DNA from: Deltaproteobacteria bacterium
GTDB taxonomy: Bacteria > Myxococcota > Kuafuiibacteriia > Kuafuiibacteriales > Kuafuiibacteriaceae
NCBI GenBank assembly: GCA_016713425.1
Contig: JADJPE010000005.1
Coordinates: 248,001 to 312,000 of the forward strand
Direction: 5' to 3'
DNA length: 64,000 bases
The notes beneath the pieces were generated by a model. That model ran no database searches. It worked only from the letters and a program-made list of their open reading frames with translations, and was not told where the DNA came from. The position numbers were made by a program, and so were the translations under genes. Every line of letters begins with the position of its first letter. The first letter of the stretch is position 1. Below are positions 51,817 to 60,421 of the stretch, one piece after another.

Positions 51817-54800
51817 AACACCCCCGGAAGTACGCGCTGGCGAATCAAAGCGTCCACGACACCGCGCTCGACGCGCGCGTCGACCGCAAACGCACGACCC
51901 GACGTCTCGGTCACGATACCCGCATCCACGAGCGGCAGAAGATAGGCCTCAACCTCACTCTCGGGCGACAAGAGCGCGCTCGAAAGCGTTCGCGCTTCGA
52001 GCGGCCCGAAACGAAGCATCAACGAGAGCACCGCGGTCGTCTCGGCCGACAATTGATCCAGGAACGGGATCGACTCACCTCGCGGCGCCCGCGCCCGCAT
52101 GTGTGCGTCATCGACGACGTAGAGCGAACGCAAGTGCGCATACAACGCCGATCGCAAGTTGCCGCCCGAGGTCTCCGCGAGCTCGCGATAGTAGTCATCT
52201 TCGGCGCGCCGCTGGCCCATCGGAAGTCGGAAACCGAGGACAGCCGCAGGTTCGAAATCGAGCGAAATCCCGGTGAGTCGGCGGCGCGCCTCGATCACGT
52301 CGCGAAGTGCGTTCGGGTTCAAGGGCGCGAGGTCTATGCGACGTCCAAACGCATTCTCGATCGGGCAGAGTTCGGAAAGGCCCGCCAACGTCGTCCGCTC
52401 CATCGTAACGACCCAATGGGTATAAGCGCTGCTCCGTACGACGATGTCTAAGAACGCCTCGAGATCTGCCACGCCATCCGACGTGGGCAGGATGTAGTGC
52501 TCGAGGTCGTCGAGCAACAAGACGTGGGTCCGACCACGCAAGACCGAGAGAATCGAAGCGGCATCGACGCGGCATCCGAGCTCGAGTGCCATCACCCGCA
52601 CAAGGCCGTCACGTCGTCGATAGAACCTCGGGTCGACGCGAACGACGCGGTGGCGGGCGACCCGGAGCTCGAGCAGGTTGATCATCGACGTTCGACCGCT
52701 CCCGTGTTCGCCGGTAATCAGCACATTGGAGAAATCCTCGGCCTTTCCGGGCTGAATCGCCCGCACCAACAGATCCATTTGCTCCTGGTAGGCCACGGCC
52801 AAGCGTGGATCCTCGAGCGAGCCGGTCGTGAAGGCCTTGGCGTAGATGCTCGGCAGCCGAAGTCCGGAGGGCGGCTTGATGAAACGCTCGATGTAGCGCG
52901 CCATGCCGGCCGCATCGATGTGCTGCTGCTCCGGCCCGGTCAGCCAGTCTTTGACTGCGCGCTCCCGTACCAGCCCACGCGCGCGTCCGGTCAGCCTGCG
53001 CACACCGAAGACGAGACGGGAGAACAAGCGACCCAAACCCTCGACCGCGCGTCGGAGCGTCCCGGTCGCGGCGCCACGAACGCGGGTCGGCGTGCTTCCG
53101 GGCGCCTTCGCGATCGACTCGATCGACGACTGCGCATCATCCACCGCCGACGCAACGTCGGTCCGTGCTTGTTTGAGGCGTTCGTTGAGCTCCGTGAGCA
53201 ACGAGTCGACACGCGCGCGGCTTCTCTGCAGCCCCGAAAGTCCGCTCGATTGGCGACCCTCGCGTTCGGCCGCCTCCTGATCATCCGCGATCGACTCGAC
53301 CGTGTAAGTCGCCGTACCCACGGCCTCGTCGAGAACGCTCTCACACAGGACCGCACACTCGGTTACGCGCGCGATCGCTTCCGCAAGCTTGGGAACGAGT
53401 CGATCGATGATGGCGCGCTCGACGATCGTGGCCACCTGCACCTCTCGACCGACGAGCTCGACCGGCGAGCGAGACGGCGCATCGAGCACGGCCGGCGCAA
53501 GCACCACGAGTCGTTCCGGGATGGATTCGAGGAGCTTGGAAAGTTCGGTCAAGAGCTCGGTCGAGCGCGCTCGCTGTCGATACTTGATCAAGAGCCCGCG
53601 AAATCGATCGCGCTCTCGCTTCGGATAAAGCTCCTTGACGGCTTCGAGCGCCTTGGCCTTGGTTTCTTCGCGGGAAGCGTCACCTTCCTGCTCCAGGCTC
53701 GATTGAAGGGCTTCGATGCGGTCGAGGATACTCCTCGCCAGCGTAATGAGATCAGCATCGACAACCTCGAAGGCCGACCATACCCGGCGATGGACCGAGT
53801 TCTCGACCCCTTCGGAGACGATCGCAACCTCGACCCGCGCTCGTACCGAGTCATAGCTCGCGTCGATGAACTGCCGCCAAAGCGGCGCGTCGCGCTTCCA
53901 CGCCGAAAGCTCCGTTCGGATACGAAGCTCCATCTCGGTGAAGCGCACACCCCGCACCGGTGCTTCCGGGGTATCGACCCGGTCGAGCTGGAAGGCGAGA
54001 TCGGAAAGACACCGTCGAAGCGTCTGCTGAAGTCCGTTCGCCGTCTCGCTCAAGAACTTCTCGTGCGAAAGCCCAACGCGCTTTCGACACTCGTCGTGTC
54101 CAATCGCGCCTTCCGCGAAGTGGCCGAGCGCTCGAATCATCGAACCGTAGGCAAGGAACCAACGACGGACCGCGAGTCCGATCGCTTCCACCAACGCGGC
54201 CTCACACGCCGACCGCGCCACAAGCCGCGCCGGGACCTTCCGAATACGCGAGGACGGTCGAACATAGTACTGAACCACCGCTGAGCGCTTCCTCAGCCTG
54301 AGCATCTGTCCGTCTTCGGGGTTCACGCGCAGACGAGCACGGTCGATGAGGACCTCGAGCATCTCGGGCGTCTCCTCGAGCGCCTCGGTCAGGGCGCGCG
54401 CCGCCTGCTCAGCGCGTGCCTCGAGATCTCCAAAGGCGGGGTCCGCTCGATGATGCACGAGCGCCCCACGCATGCTGGCGCGATCGTCGGTGACCGCGGG
54501 AATGAGCCGCAGGACCGCCGCCCGACTCTCGGTCGCGAGCGGCGCGAGAACCTCGCGGTCGAAGGCTCCGATGATGTCCTGAAGCCGGGTTCCGATGCGA
54601 TCCAGCGCGCCCTGTAGTGGAGGCGGCAACGGCGTCATACCCGAGATCAGAATCTCGCCGGAAAGACCTCGCGGCAGAGGCTCTGTGCCCTCGTTCGCCG
54701 GGTCCTCGCCGAACGCCAAGTCTTGGGTCGTAGGACTCGACGTCCCGTCGACCCGACGAAGCGCTAAGCTCAGAAGAACTGGACCCACGAACAAGTTGAT

Positions 54801-56018
54801 CGCGACCAACGCGAGCCCCGTGCGACCAATCTCGTCGGCCAACTCGGGCACGGCCTTGGCGGCAACCTCGACGAGGCTGAGCGTGACGCCAGCCTGTGGG
54901 AAGTACGCCATCCAAGCGTTTCGACCAAGAAGTGGCGTCTCGCCGCCAATGCGCGCGCCGATCCATCCCGCGCCAAAGTAAGCAAGACCACGACCGGCCA
55001 CGATCGAGAGCGCAAGCGGCAGGAGCGCGACTGTTCCGAGAAGCTCGACGTTCGCCCCCGCCGTCGTGAAGAAAACGACGAAGACGGGAAGCGAGACCTT
55101 CTCGAGTGGATGAAGGAGCTCGTGCTGATATTTCGAGAAGTTCTTCACGACGAAGCCGGCCACAATGAAGGCAAGCAGTAGCTCCAGATGAAACCGCTCG
55201 GTCACCTCTGCGGCCGCCAGAACCGCGACCAGGACCGCGAAGAGCATCTCGCGGTGAACGAATCGGATGTAAGCGATGAACAAGGCGCCGAGGAGCGCAC
55301 CGAACAAGATCGAAGCCCCAAGTTCTTCCGCAACGTTCAAGAGCGCGGCACCGCCGAGCGTCGCGTCGGGATTCAAGAGCGCGCCGGCAAGCGTCACCGC
55401 AACGGCGAGCAAGATGACGACCACCAAATCCTTGACGACGGCGATCGCCAACGTCAGGTCGGTGAGACGTCCGACCGACCGTCGCTCGTTCACGACCGCG
55501 AGTGCGATAGCGGGCGATGTGCCAATCCCGAGCACGGCCATGAGCAGCGCGAGGGCCATGATCCGCCCGTCCCCCGTCAAACCAAGGAAACCAAAACGGC
55601 GCTCGAGGAGGAACGTCACGCCCCCGACCACGAGGAGAAGGAGCGGAACCTTCGCGAGCACGGTAAACGTCAGCGTCTTGAGAACCTTTCGGATCGCGGG
55701 CAGGTCGAGCTCGAGGCCAGCCGTCATGGCAATGAGGCCAAGCGCGAGGGTATTGAAGACCCGCATGTCGGTGACGATGGCTTTCGAGAGAATGTCCGAA
55801 ACCTGAGGCCCCAAGACGACGCCGCTGACGATGTAGCCCGTGATCTTCGGAATGCGAAACTGAGCGACCAGTTCTCCCACCGTGAAAGACGCCAGGACGA
55901 CGAACCCAACCGCGGCGAGCACGAGCGGGTCGCCGCTCGCCTCGGTGGTCGAGACCCGAAGCATATTGAGCGTCAGCATCATGCCGACCGCCGCAAAGAG
56001 CACCCAGATGTGTCTCAC
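51813..56018 (-). CDS. CPA2-type cation/proton antiporter fused to a helical region and an AAA-like ATPase with winged helix
   Basis: A 1,401-residue protein. Residues about 1-425 are a Kef/CPA2 antiporter membrane domain (GYIVSGVVLGPQVSDILSKAIV, TSPAIALAVVNE) that keeps the key Asp in AVVKDLVVVI. Residues about 430-1,080 are soluble and largely coiled-coil. The ATPase has a P-loop VLITGEHGSGRTSMINLL (about 1,100-1,112; Arg replaces the usual Lys) and Walker B LLLDDLEHY. A C-terminal winged-helix-like domain (AETTAVLSLMLRFGPLEARTLSSALL...) ends the protein. GTG starts overlap on both sides (GTGA with the upstream antiporter and with MscS). This layout does not match Kef-type K+ efflux, which uses RCK/TrkA domains. 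I infer ATP- or nucleotide-gated control of ion flow. Confidence 0.85.
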   Translation of the reverse strand: MRHIWVLFAAVGMMLTLNMLRVSTTEASGDPLVLAAVGFVVLASFTVGELVAQFRIPKITGYIVSGVVLGPQVSDILSKAIVTDMRVFNTLALGLIAMTAGLELDLPAIRKVLKTLTFTVLAKVPLLLLVVGGVTFLLERRFGFLGLTGDGRIMALALLMAVLGIGTSPAIALAVVNERRSVGRLTDLTLAIAVVKDLVVVILLAVAVTLAGALLNPDATLGGAALLNVAEELGASILFGALLGALFIAYIRFVHREMLFAVLVAVLAAAEVTERFHLELLLAFIVAGFVVKNFSKYQHELLHPLEKVSLPVFVVFFTTAGANVELLGTVALLPLALSIVAGRGLAYFGAGWIGARIGGETPLLGRNAWMAYFPQAGVTLSLVEVAAKAVPELADEIGRTGLALVAINLFVGPVLLSLALRRVDGTSSPTTQDLAFGEDPANEGTEPLPRGLSGEILISGMTPLPPPLQGALDRIGTRLQDIIGAFDREVLAPLATESRAAVLRLIPAVTDDRASMRGALVHHRADPAFGDLEARAEQAARALTEALEETPEMLEVLIDRARLRVNPEDGQMLRLRKRSAVVQYYVRPSSRIRKVPARLVARSACEAALVEAIGLAVRRWFLAYGSMIRALGHFAEGAIGHDECRKRVGLSHEKFLSETANGLQQTLRRCLSDLAFQLDRVDTPEAPVRGVRFTEMELRIRTELSAWKRDAPLWRQFIDASYDSVRARVEVAIVSEGVENSVHRRVWSAFEVVDADLITLARSILDRIEALQSSLEQEGDASREETKAKALEAVKELYPKRERDRFRGLLIKYRQRARSTELLTELSKLLESIPERLVVLAPAVLDAPSRSPVELVGREVQVATIVERAIIDRLVPKLAEAIARVTECAVLCESVLDEAVGTATYTVESIADDQEAAEREGRQSSGLSGLQRSRARVDSLLTELNERLKQARTDVASAVDDAQSSIESIAKAPGSTPTRVRGAATGTLRRAVEGLGRLFSRLVFGVRRLTGRARGLVRERAVKDWLTGPEQQHIDAAGMARYIERFIKPPSGLRLPSIYAKAFTTGSLEDPRLAVAYQEQMDLLVRAIQPGKAEDFSNVLITGEHGSGRTSMINLLELRVARHRVVRVDPRFYRRRDGLVRVMALELGCRVDAASILSVLRGRTHVLLLDDLEHYILPTSDGVADLEAFLDIVVRSSAYTHWVVTMERTTLAGLSELCPIENAFGRRIDLAPLNPNALRDVIEARRRLTGISLDFEPAAVLGFRLPMGQRRAEDDYYRELAETSGGNLRSALYAHLRSLYVVDDAHMRARAPRGESIPFLDQLSAETTAVLSLMLRFGPLEARTLSSALLSPESEVEAYLLPLVDAGIVTETSGRAFAVDARVERGVVDALIRQRVLPGVL

Positions 56019-57256
56019 GCCTCGGTACCTCCATCTGGGTCCGGCGGACGCGCCGCGTCGTCTTCGGCGACGCGGGCGTGTTCGCCCGCATCCACGATCA
56101 CGCGTCGGGTGAAGAAGGGTGCCATCGCATCTTCGAGCGGAAGGAGTGTCAACACGATCCCGAGGATGAGCGTGTGCTCCAACGGATTGACTTGTGCATG
56201 ATTGAGCGCCACGGCAACCGCGATGCCGCCTTGGGCGAGAAGACCGGTCCCTAGACGATGAACTGTGGGAAGCTCAGGAAACGCGCGCACGAACACCGCC
56301 GATGAAAGACGAATCATGATCGCACGACAAACGATGTAGGCCACCGGCAAGATCCAAATGGGGCCAGTGAGCGGGCGCCACATGGCACCCGCGAAGATCA
56401 TGATCGACACCATCGCCGGACGCTCGAGTCGCTCGAGCTTCTCGTGCAGCGTATCGCTCGCCTTGAGCAACGAGGAGACGAGGAGCCCCGCGAGCGCATT
56501 TTGCAGCAGCGGCGACATACCGCCCGCCGCCGCAATTCCACTCGTGAAGACGACGATCCCGACCGTCGCGAGGAACAGGCGGTCTTCCGCCACGTCAGCC
56601 TTCCGGCCGACGAACATGAGGAACAAAAGCCCCGACGCCGCGCCAAGGCTGAGCGAAACAACCATCCACTCCACTGAGGTCAAACCAAGCCGCGTCGATC
56701 CCTGTTGAACGCGGCTCACCGCGAGGCCCAGGCCAGCGATGCAAACGGCGCTGACATTCGCAGCCAAGGAGAACGAACGGAGGAGTCCGGTGACCGTTCC
56801 CCGGGCCCGGAGGCCGAGGATGACCTCCTCCGTCAACCGCGCGGAGATCGCACCCGCCGCGCAACCGATCGAGATCGAAATCCAAAGCGGATTGCGCTGA
56901 ACCCACGCCGACCCGATCGGCGTCAAGAAGAACCCATAAGCCCCCGCCGTCACGGCGGCGATCACGACAACCGCCGACAAAAAGCCCGCTTGGAGCGCCT
57001 CCGCTTCGGCAAGCCGGCGCCGAAGCCCCAAGCCGAGGTGGAACCCGACGAAGCCGAGCGTCAAACTGACGAAGGGTTGAACGACAGTTACAACTTCGTT
57101 TCCAAGCAGATCGGCCCCGAGCGGCCCGATGGCCAACCCAACGAAGAGGTACTCCGCCCCGGACAATGGAAGTCTTCCCCGCAGAAAGCGGTGGAAGATC
57201 CCACTCATGACCACGCTGAACGTGCCGACGATGACAAGGGTGATGGTGTTCGACAC
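56015..57256 (-). CDS. CPA2-type antiporter-like membrane protein
   Basis: A 413-residue membrane protein with about 12 helices and the Na+/H+ exchanger fold: YLFVGLAIGPLGADLLGNEVV, CAAGAISARLTEEVIL, GGMSPLLQNALAGLLVSSLL and LLAQGGIAVAVALNHAQ. At the position where Kef-type antiporters carry QD (as in LLFQDIA) this protein reads SLAANVSAV, so Asn replaces the cation-binding Asp. It may be a regulatory or electroneutral subunit. The GTG start is first in the operon, and its stop overlaps the large fusion gene, suggesting a paired complex. Confidence 0.8.
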   Translation of the reverse strand: MSNTITLVIVGTFSVVMSGIFHRFLRGRLPLSGAEYLFVGLAIGPLGADLLGNEVVTVVQPFVSLTLGFVGFHLGLGLRRRLAEAEALQAGFLSAVVVIAAVTAGAYGFFLTPIGSAWVQRNPLWISISIGCAAGAISARLTEEVILGLRARGTVTGLLRSFSLAANVSAVCIAGLGLAVSRVQQGSTRLGLTSVEWMVVSLSLGAASGLLFLMFVGRKADVAEDRLFLATVGIVVFTSGIAAAGGMSPLLQNALAGLLVSSLLKASDTLHEKLERLERPAMVSIMIFAGAMWRPLTGPIWILPVAYIVCRAIMIRLSSAVFVRAFPELPTVHRLGTGLLAQGGIAVAVALNHAQVNPLEHTLILGIVLTLLPLEDAMAPFFTRRVIVDAGEHARVAEDDAARPPDPDGGTEA

Positions 57257-57352
57257 AGTGTCTTCCCCGGCCTCTTCCTGTTACCTCGAAGCGGCGCCTG
57301 AAGGAAGACGCTCTCACTCACACCCACACACCGACTGGCGCGACCACCCACC

Positions 57353-58309
57353 TCACCGCCCTTGGCGGCGCGTATCTCTCCAGATCTTGCGGGCGACCCA
57401 GTCTCGCAAATCACAGCCCAACTGATCGGCCATTGCGCCCAGCACGACCTGGTTCAAATCGTGACGCAAAGGATCGGAGCACGACCGACAAATCGCCGGC
57501 CAGCGCCCCGTTCGACGGATCTCGCCCTTGGCGTCCTCGACCGAAGCACGGTCGTGCTCGAAGACGTTCCCCACCACATGCCTCCGCCCAACGTCGTGGC
57601 AGCAAACATGGACGTCACCGCGCCAGCTCACGAACGTTATCCAGTCGAAGATCTGACAGCCACGCCCGTCGACGCCCAGCCCACTGCGATGGGCCGCCAT
57701 CCCGCGGATCGGCGCCACCCACCCGGCGCGATCGTGCGCCCGATGCACATGAAAACGATCGACACCTCGCGCCCGCCAGAAGCGCTTTGCCTCGGCCGTC
57801 TCCCGAACCGCGTCTTCACTCGAAACCATGAAATTGATCTGAAGCCGCGTCTTCCCGCCAGACTGCTCGATCGCGCGCCTCGCATAGGCAATGTTCTCGA
57901 GCACGCAATCGTAGTCGGCGCCCGCCATCAGCTCGGCGTACCGTTCGCGCGTGAGCCCATTGAACGACACATCGAGGGTCGACAGCCCAGCCTCGAGGAG
58001 CGGAGGCAACCGAACGGCGTCCAAGAAGGTGCCGTTCGTCGTGACGCGAATGTGCAGTTTGGGCGACCGACTTCGCACGCGCGCAACGAACGTCGGCAAC
58101 CGCAAGTTCAAGAGCGGCTCTCCGATGCCCGCAAAAACAACAAGGTCGTGCGCACTCGGCAAGAATCGATCAACGAAGGCGTCAAACGTGACCTCCGACA
58201 TCGAACGCATCTCAGCCGGGAGCGATGCCCGCGGGCAGAAGGGACAAGCAAGATTGCAGGCGCCGCACGCCTCGACGTCGAATATCCGGGGTCTGCCTGA
58301 TCCGCCCAT
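57353..58309 (-). CDS. Radical SAM enzyme with a SPASM-like C-terminus
   Basis: About 318 residues from ATG 58309 (MGGSGRPRIF). The [4Fe-4S] cluster motif is CNLACPFC (Cys18, Cys22, Cys25). Next come FAGIGEPLLN, VTTNGTFLD and the beta-barrel strands STLDVSFNGLTRERY and RLQINFMVSSED. The C-terminus has CQIFDWITFVSWRGDVHVCCHDVG...GNV...ICRSCSDPLRHD, typical of SPASM or twitch auxiliary-cluster Cys. Radical SAM/SPASM proteins modify peptides, sugars or cofactors. The substrate is not obvious, since no RiPP precursor lies near. It is divergent from the M49-like peptidase gene and about 95 bp upstream of the antiporter operon. Confidence 0.88.
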   Translation of the reverse strand: MGGSGRPRIFDVEACGACNLACPFCPRASLPAEMRSMSEVTFDAFVDRFLPSAHDLVVFAGIGEPLLNLRLPTFVARVRSRSPKLHIRVTTNGTFLDAVRLPPLLEAGLSTLDVSFNGLTRERYAELMAGADYDCVLENIAYARRAIEQSGGKTRLQINFMVSSEDAVRETAEAKRFWRARGVDRFHVHRAHDRAGWVAPIRGMAAHRSGLGVDGRGCQIFDWITFVSWRGDVHVCCHDVGRRHVVGNVFEHDRASVEDAKGEIRRTGRWPAICRSCSDPLRHDLNQVVLGAMADQLGCDLRDWVARKIWRDTRRQGR

Positions 58310-58478
58310 CGCGAAACCATCGTAGCGGACGAGGGTGGAACTTGCACACGGCGCCGGTCGCGGAGGCGGCAAGGTGTTCGGCACGCCGCCATCCGAACCC
58401 GTGCTTGTCGTCCACCTCGATTGCAACAGTCAAGGATACGACCGACCAATGCCGAGTTGACGGCAAGGTGACAGACGG
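58310..58478. promoter_or_regulatory. Divergent intergenic region (radical SAM / peptidase)
   Basis: About 170 bp between the minus-strand radical SAM gene and the plus-strand peptidase gene. AAGGTG lies before the peptidase start. No consensus -35/-10 or -24/-12 element could be singled out. Confidence 0.3.
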
Positions 58479-60320
58479 ATGAGTCCCATGGACGTAATGT
58501 CGACACATACACGCCTTTGCTTTCTCGCGGGCCTGACCACGACCACATTGCTCGGATGTTCACACAGGCCGGGTGCCAGCGCTCCGGGTGCCAGCGCTCC
58601 GGGTGCCAGCGCTCCGGGTGCCAACGCTCCGGGTGCCACCACGCCGGGTGCCACCACTCCGGCGCGATCGAGTTCGCCGACCGCGTCGACGATCTTGGAG
58701 CCTCTGGACGCGCTTTCGGCCAAGCTTGCCCAATTCGCACCGGCCGAGCTCACGGCCTCCACGGGGCACCTTTCGGGGCAAGATCAAGCGGCGCTCATTC
58801 GGATCATCGAGGCGGCGAAGCTCATGGATCCGATCTTCGACCGTCAGGCCTACGAAGAGAACCCGAAGATCCACGCGGAGTTGGCTGACGACAAGAGTCC
58901 ACTCGGTGCGGCGAAGCTCGCCTATTTCGAGATCATGCGTGGCCCGTGGGATCGTCAAGATCACCACGCACCGTTCGCGATCGACCGCACGCGTCCGCCC
59001 GGCGGAGGCTTCTATCCCATTGACCTCACCGCGGAGGCATTCAAGGCGTACGTGAAGAAACATTCCCAAGACAAGGACGCGCTCGAGTCCTTGTTTACCG
59101 TCGTCAAGCGAACCGAGGAGGGCCGACTAGAAGCCATCCCCTATCACGAGGCCTACAAGACATGGCTCGAGCCCGCCGCCTCGAAGCTCATCGAAGCCGC
59201 CAACGCAACGAGCAATCCATCGTTGGCGAAGTTCTTGCGTTCACGCGCTGAAGCCTTCCGAACGGATGATTACTACCAAAGCGACAAGGACTGGATGGAC
59301 GTCGACAGCCTCGTCGAAGTGACGATAGGTCCCTACGAAACCTATGAGGATCAGCTCCTTGGGCTCAAGGCCTCCTTCGAGGCCTTCGTCACGATCGCAG
59401 ATCCCAGCGCTTCAGCCGAGCTGGCAAAATATAAGGCCCTGCTCCCAAAGATGGAGGCCAATCTCCCGATCCCCGATGAGGTCAAAACCAAGCGTGGTGC
59501 TGAAAGCCCGATTCGCGTAGTCGACCTCGTGTATTCGAGCGGCGACGCGCGCAAGTCGGTTCAAACGATCGCGTTCAATCTCCCGAACGACGAGCGAGTC
59601 CGCAAGGAAAAGGGCGCCAAGAAAGTTCTCCTCCGAAACAGCATCGAGAAAAAGTTCGACCTCATTCTGCGACCGATCGCGAACCGCATCATCGCCGAAG
59701 ATCAACTCGAACACCTGTCCGCCTCGGCTTTCTTCTATCAGGTCCTCTTCCACGAGCTCTCACACAGCCTCGGGCCCGCGTTCACATCGCGCGACGGTGA
59801 AGAGGTCGAGGTCCGGCTCGCACTCGGGTCCAGCTACTCTGCCATCGAGGAGTGCAAAGCCGATGTGATGGGCGCCTACAACATCCTGTACATGATCGAG
59901 CTCGGTGAGATGCCGAAAGACTTCGCCGACAAGCTCTTGCATTCCTATTTTGCGGGCCTCTTTCGAAGCGTCCGGTTCGGAGTCGCGGAGGCGCACGGAA
60001 AGGGCGCCGCCGTACAGATCAATCGGTTCCTTAGCCGTAAGGGCGCGACCTTCGAGCCCTCGTCGGCCCGATTCACGGTACACCCCGACGCGCTTCGGAA
60101 GGCGATGGCCGAGCTCCTCCACGACCTCCTCATGCTCCAGCACGCGGGCGACAAGGCAGCCGCAGATGCGATGCTCGAACAGGAAGGCATCATGTCGACG
60201 CCGATGGTCGCCGCGTTGACCAAAGTGGGAGACATCCCCGTTGACATTCGCCCGCTCTACCCGCTCGCGGATCGGACGGCGCCCGACCCGGCCGCCCCCA
60301 AAAACTCTGTCCGTCCGTAG
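58479..60320 (+). CDS. M49 (dipeptidyl peptidase III-like) zinc peptidase lipoprotein
   Basis: A 613-residue exported lipoprotein with lipobox LLGC (about residue 27) and a PGASA-repeat linker (about 30-62) encoded by a 15-bp minisatellite. The rest matches the helical DPP III fold: FAIDRTRPPGGGFYPIDLT, DDYYQSDKDWMDVDSLVEVTIGPYETYEDQLLGLKASFEAFV and HELSHSLGPAF with zinc ligands His425 and His429 and catalytic Glu426. IEECKADVMGAYN supplies the third ligand Glu457 or Glu458. The metal motif is HExxH rather than the HExxxH of typical DPP III. It should cut short peptides in the periplasm. Confidence 0.85.
   Translation: MSPMDVMSTHTRLCFLAGLTTTTLLGCSHRPGASAPGASAPGASAPGANAPGATTPGATTPARSSSPTASTILEPLDALSAKLAQFAPAELTASTGHLSGQDQAALIRIIEAAKLMDPIFDRQAYEENPKIHAELADDKSPLGAAKLAYFEIMRGPWDRQDHHAPFAIDRTRPPGGGFYPIDLTAEAFKAYVKKHSQDKDALESLFTVVKRTEEGRLEAIPYHEAYKTWLEPAASKLIEAANATSNPSLAKFLRSRAEAFRTDDYYQSDKDWMDVDSLVEVTIGPYETYEDQLLGLKASFEAFVTIADPSASAELAKYKALLPKMEANLPIPDEVKTKRGAESPIRVVDLVYSSGDARKSVQTIAFNLPNDERVRKEKGAKKVLLRNSIEKKFDLILRPIANRIIAEDQLEHLSASAFFYQVLFHELSHSLGPAFTSRDGEEVEVRLALGSSYSAIEECKADVMGAYNILYMIELGEMPKDFADKLLHSYFAGLFRSVRFGVAEAHGKGAAVQINRFLSRKGATFEPSSARFTVHPDALRKAMAELLHDLLMLQHAGDKAAADAMLEQEGIMSTPMVAALTKVGDIPVDIRPLYPLADRTAPDPAAPKNSVRP
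58569..58658 (+). repeat. 15-bp in-frame minisatellite in the peptidase linker
   Basis: Six copies of ccgggtgccagcgct or variants (ccgggtgccaacgct, ccgggtgccaccacg). They encode the PGASA/PGATT pentapeptide linker between the lipid anchor and the catalytic domain. Confidence 0.88.
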
Positions 60321-60421
60321 ATAATCCGCGCCCGCGATCGACCGATGTCGCCATCCGTTGGGCAGACGTATTCTGATTCTGGTGCACGCCGGCTCGATAC
60401 GGCGGCCCCAGACACACATTC

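Noticed and set aside
52497..54284. 595-codon plus-strand frame over the antiporter/ATPase fusion
   Set aside because: It is antisense to the coiled-coil and ATPase parts and is Arg/Asp/His-rich without any domain.
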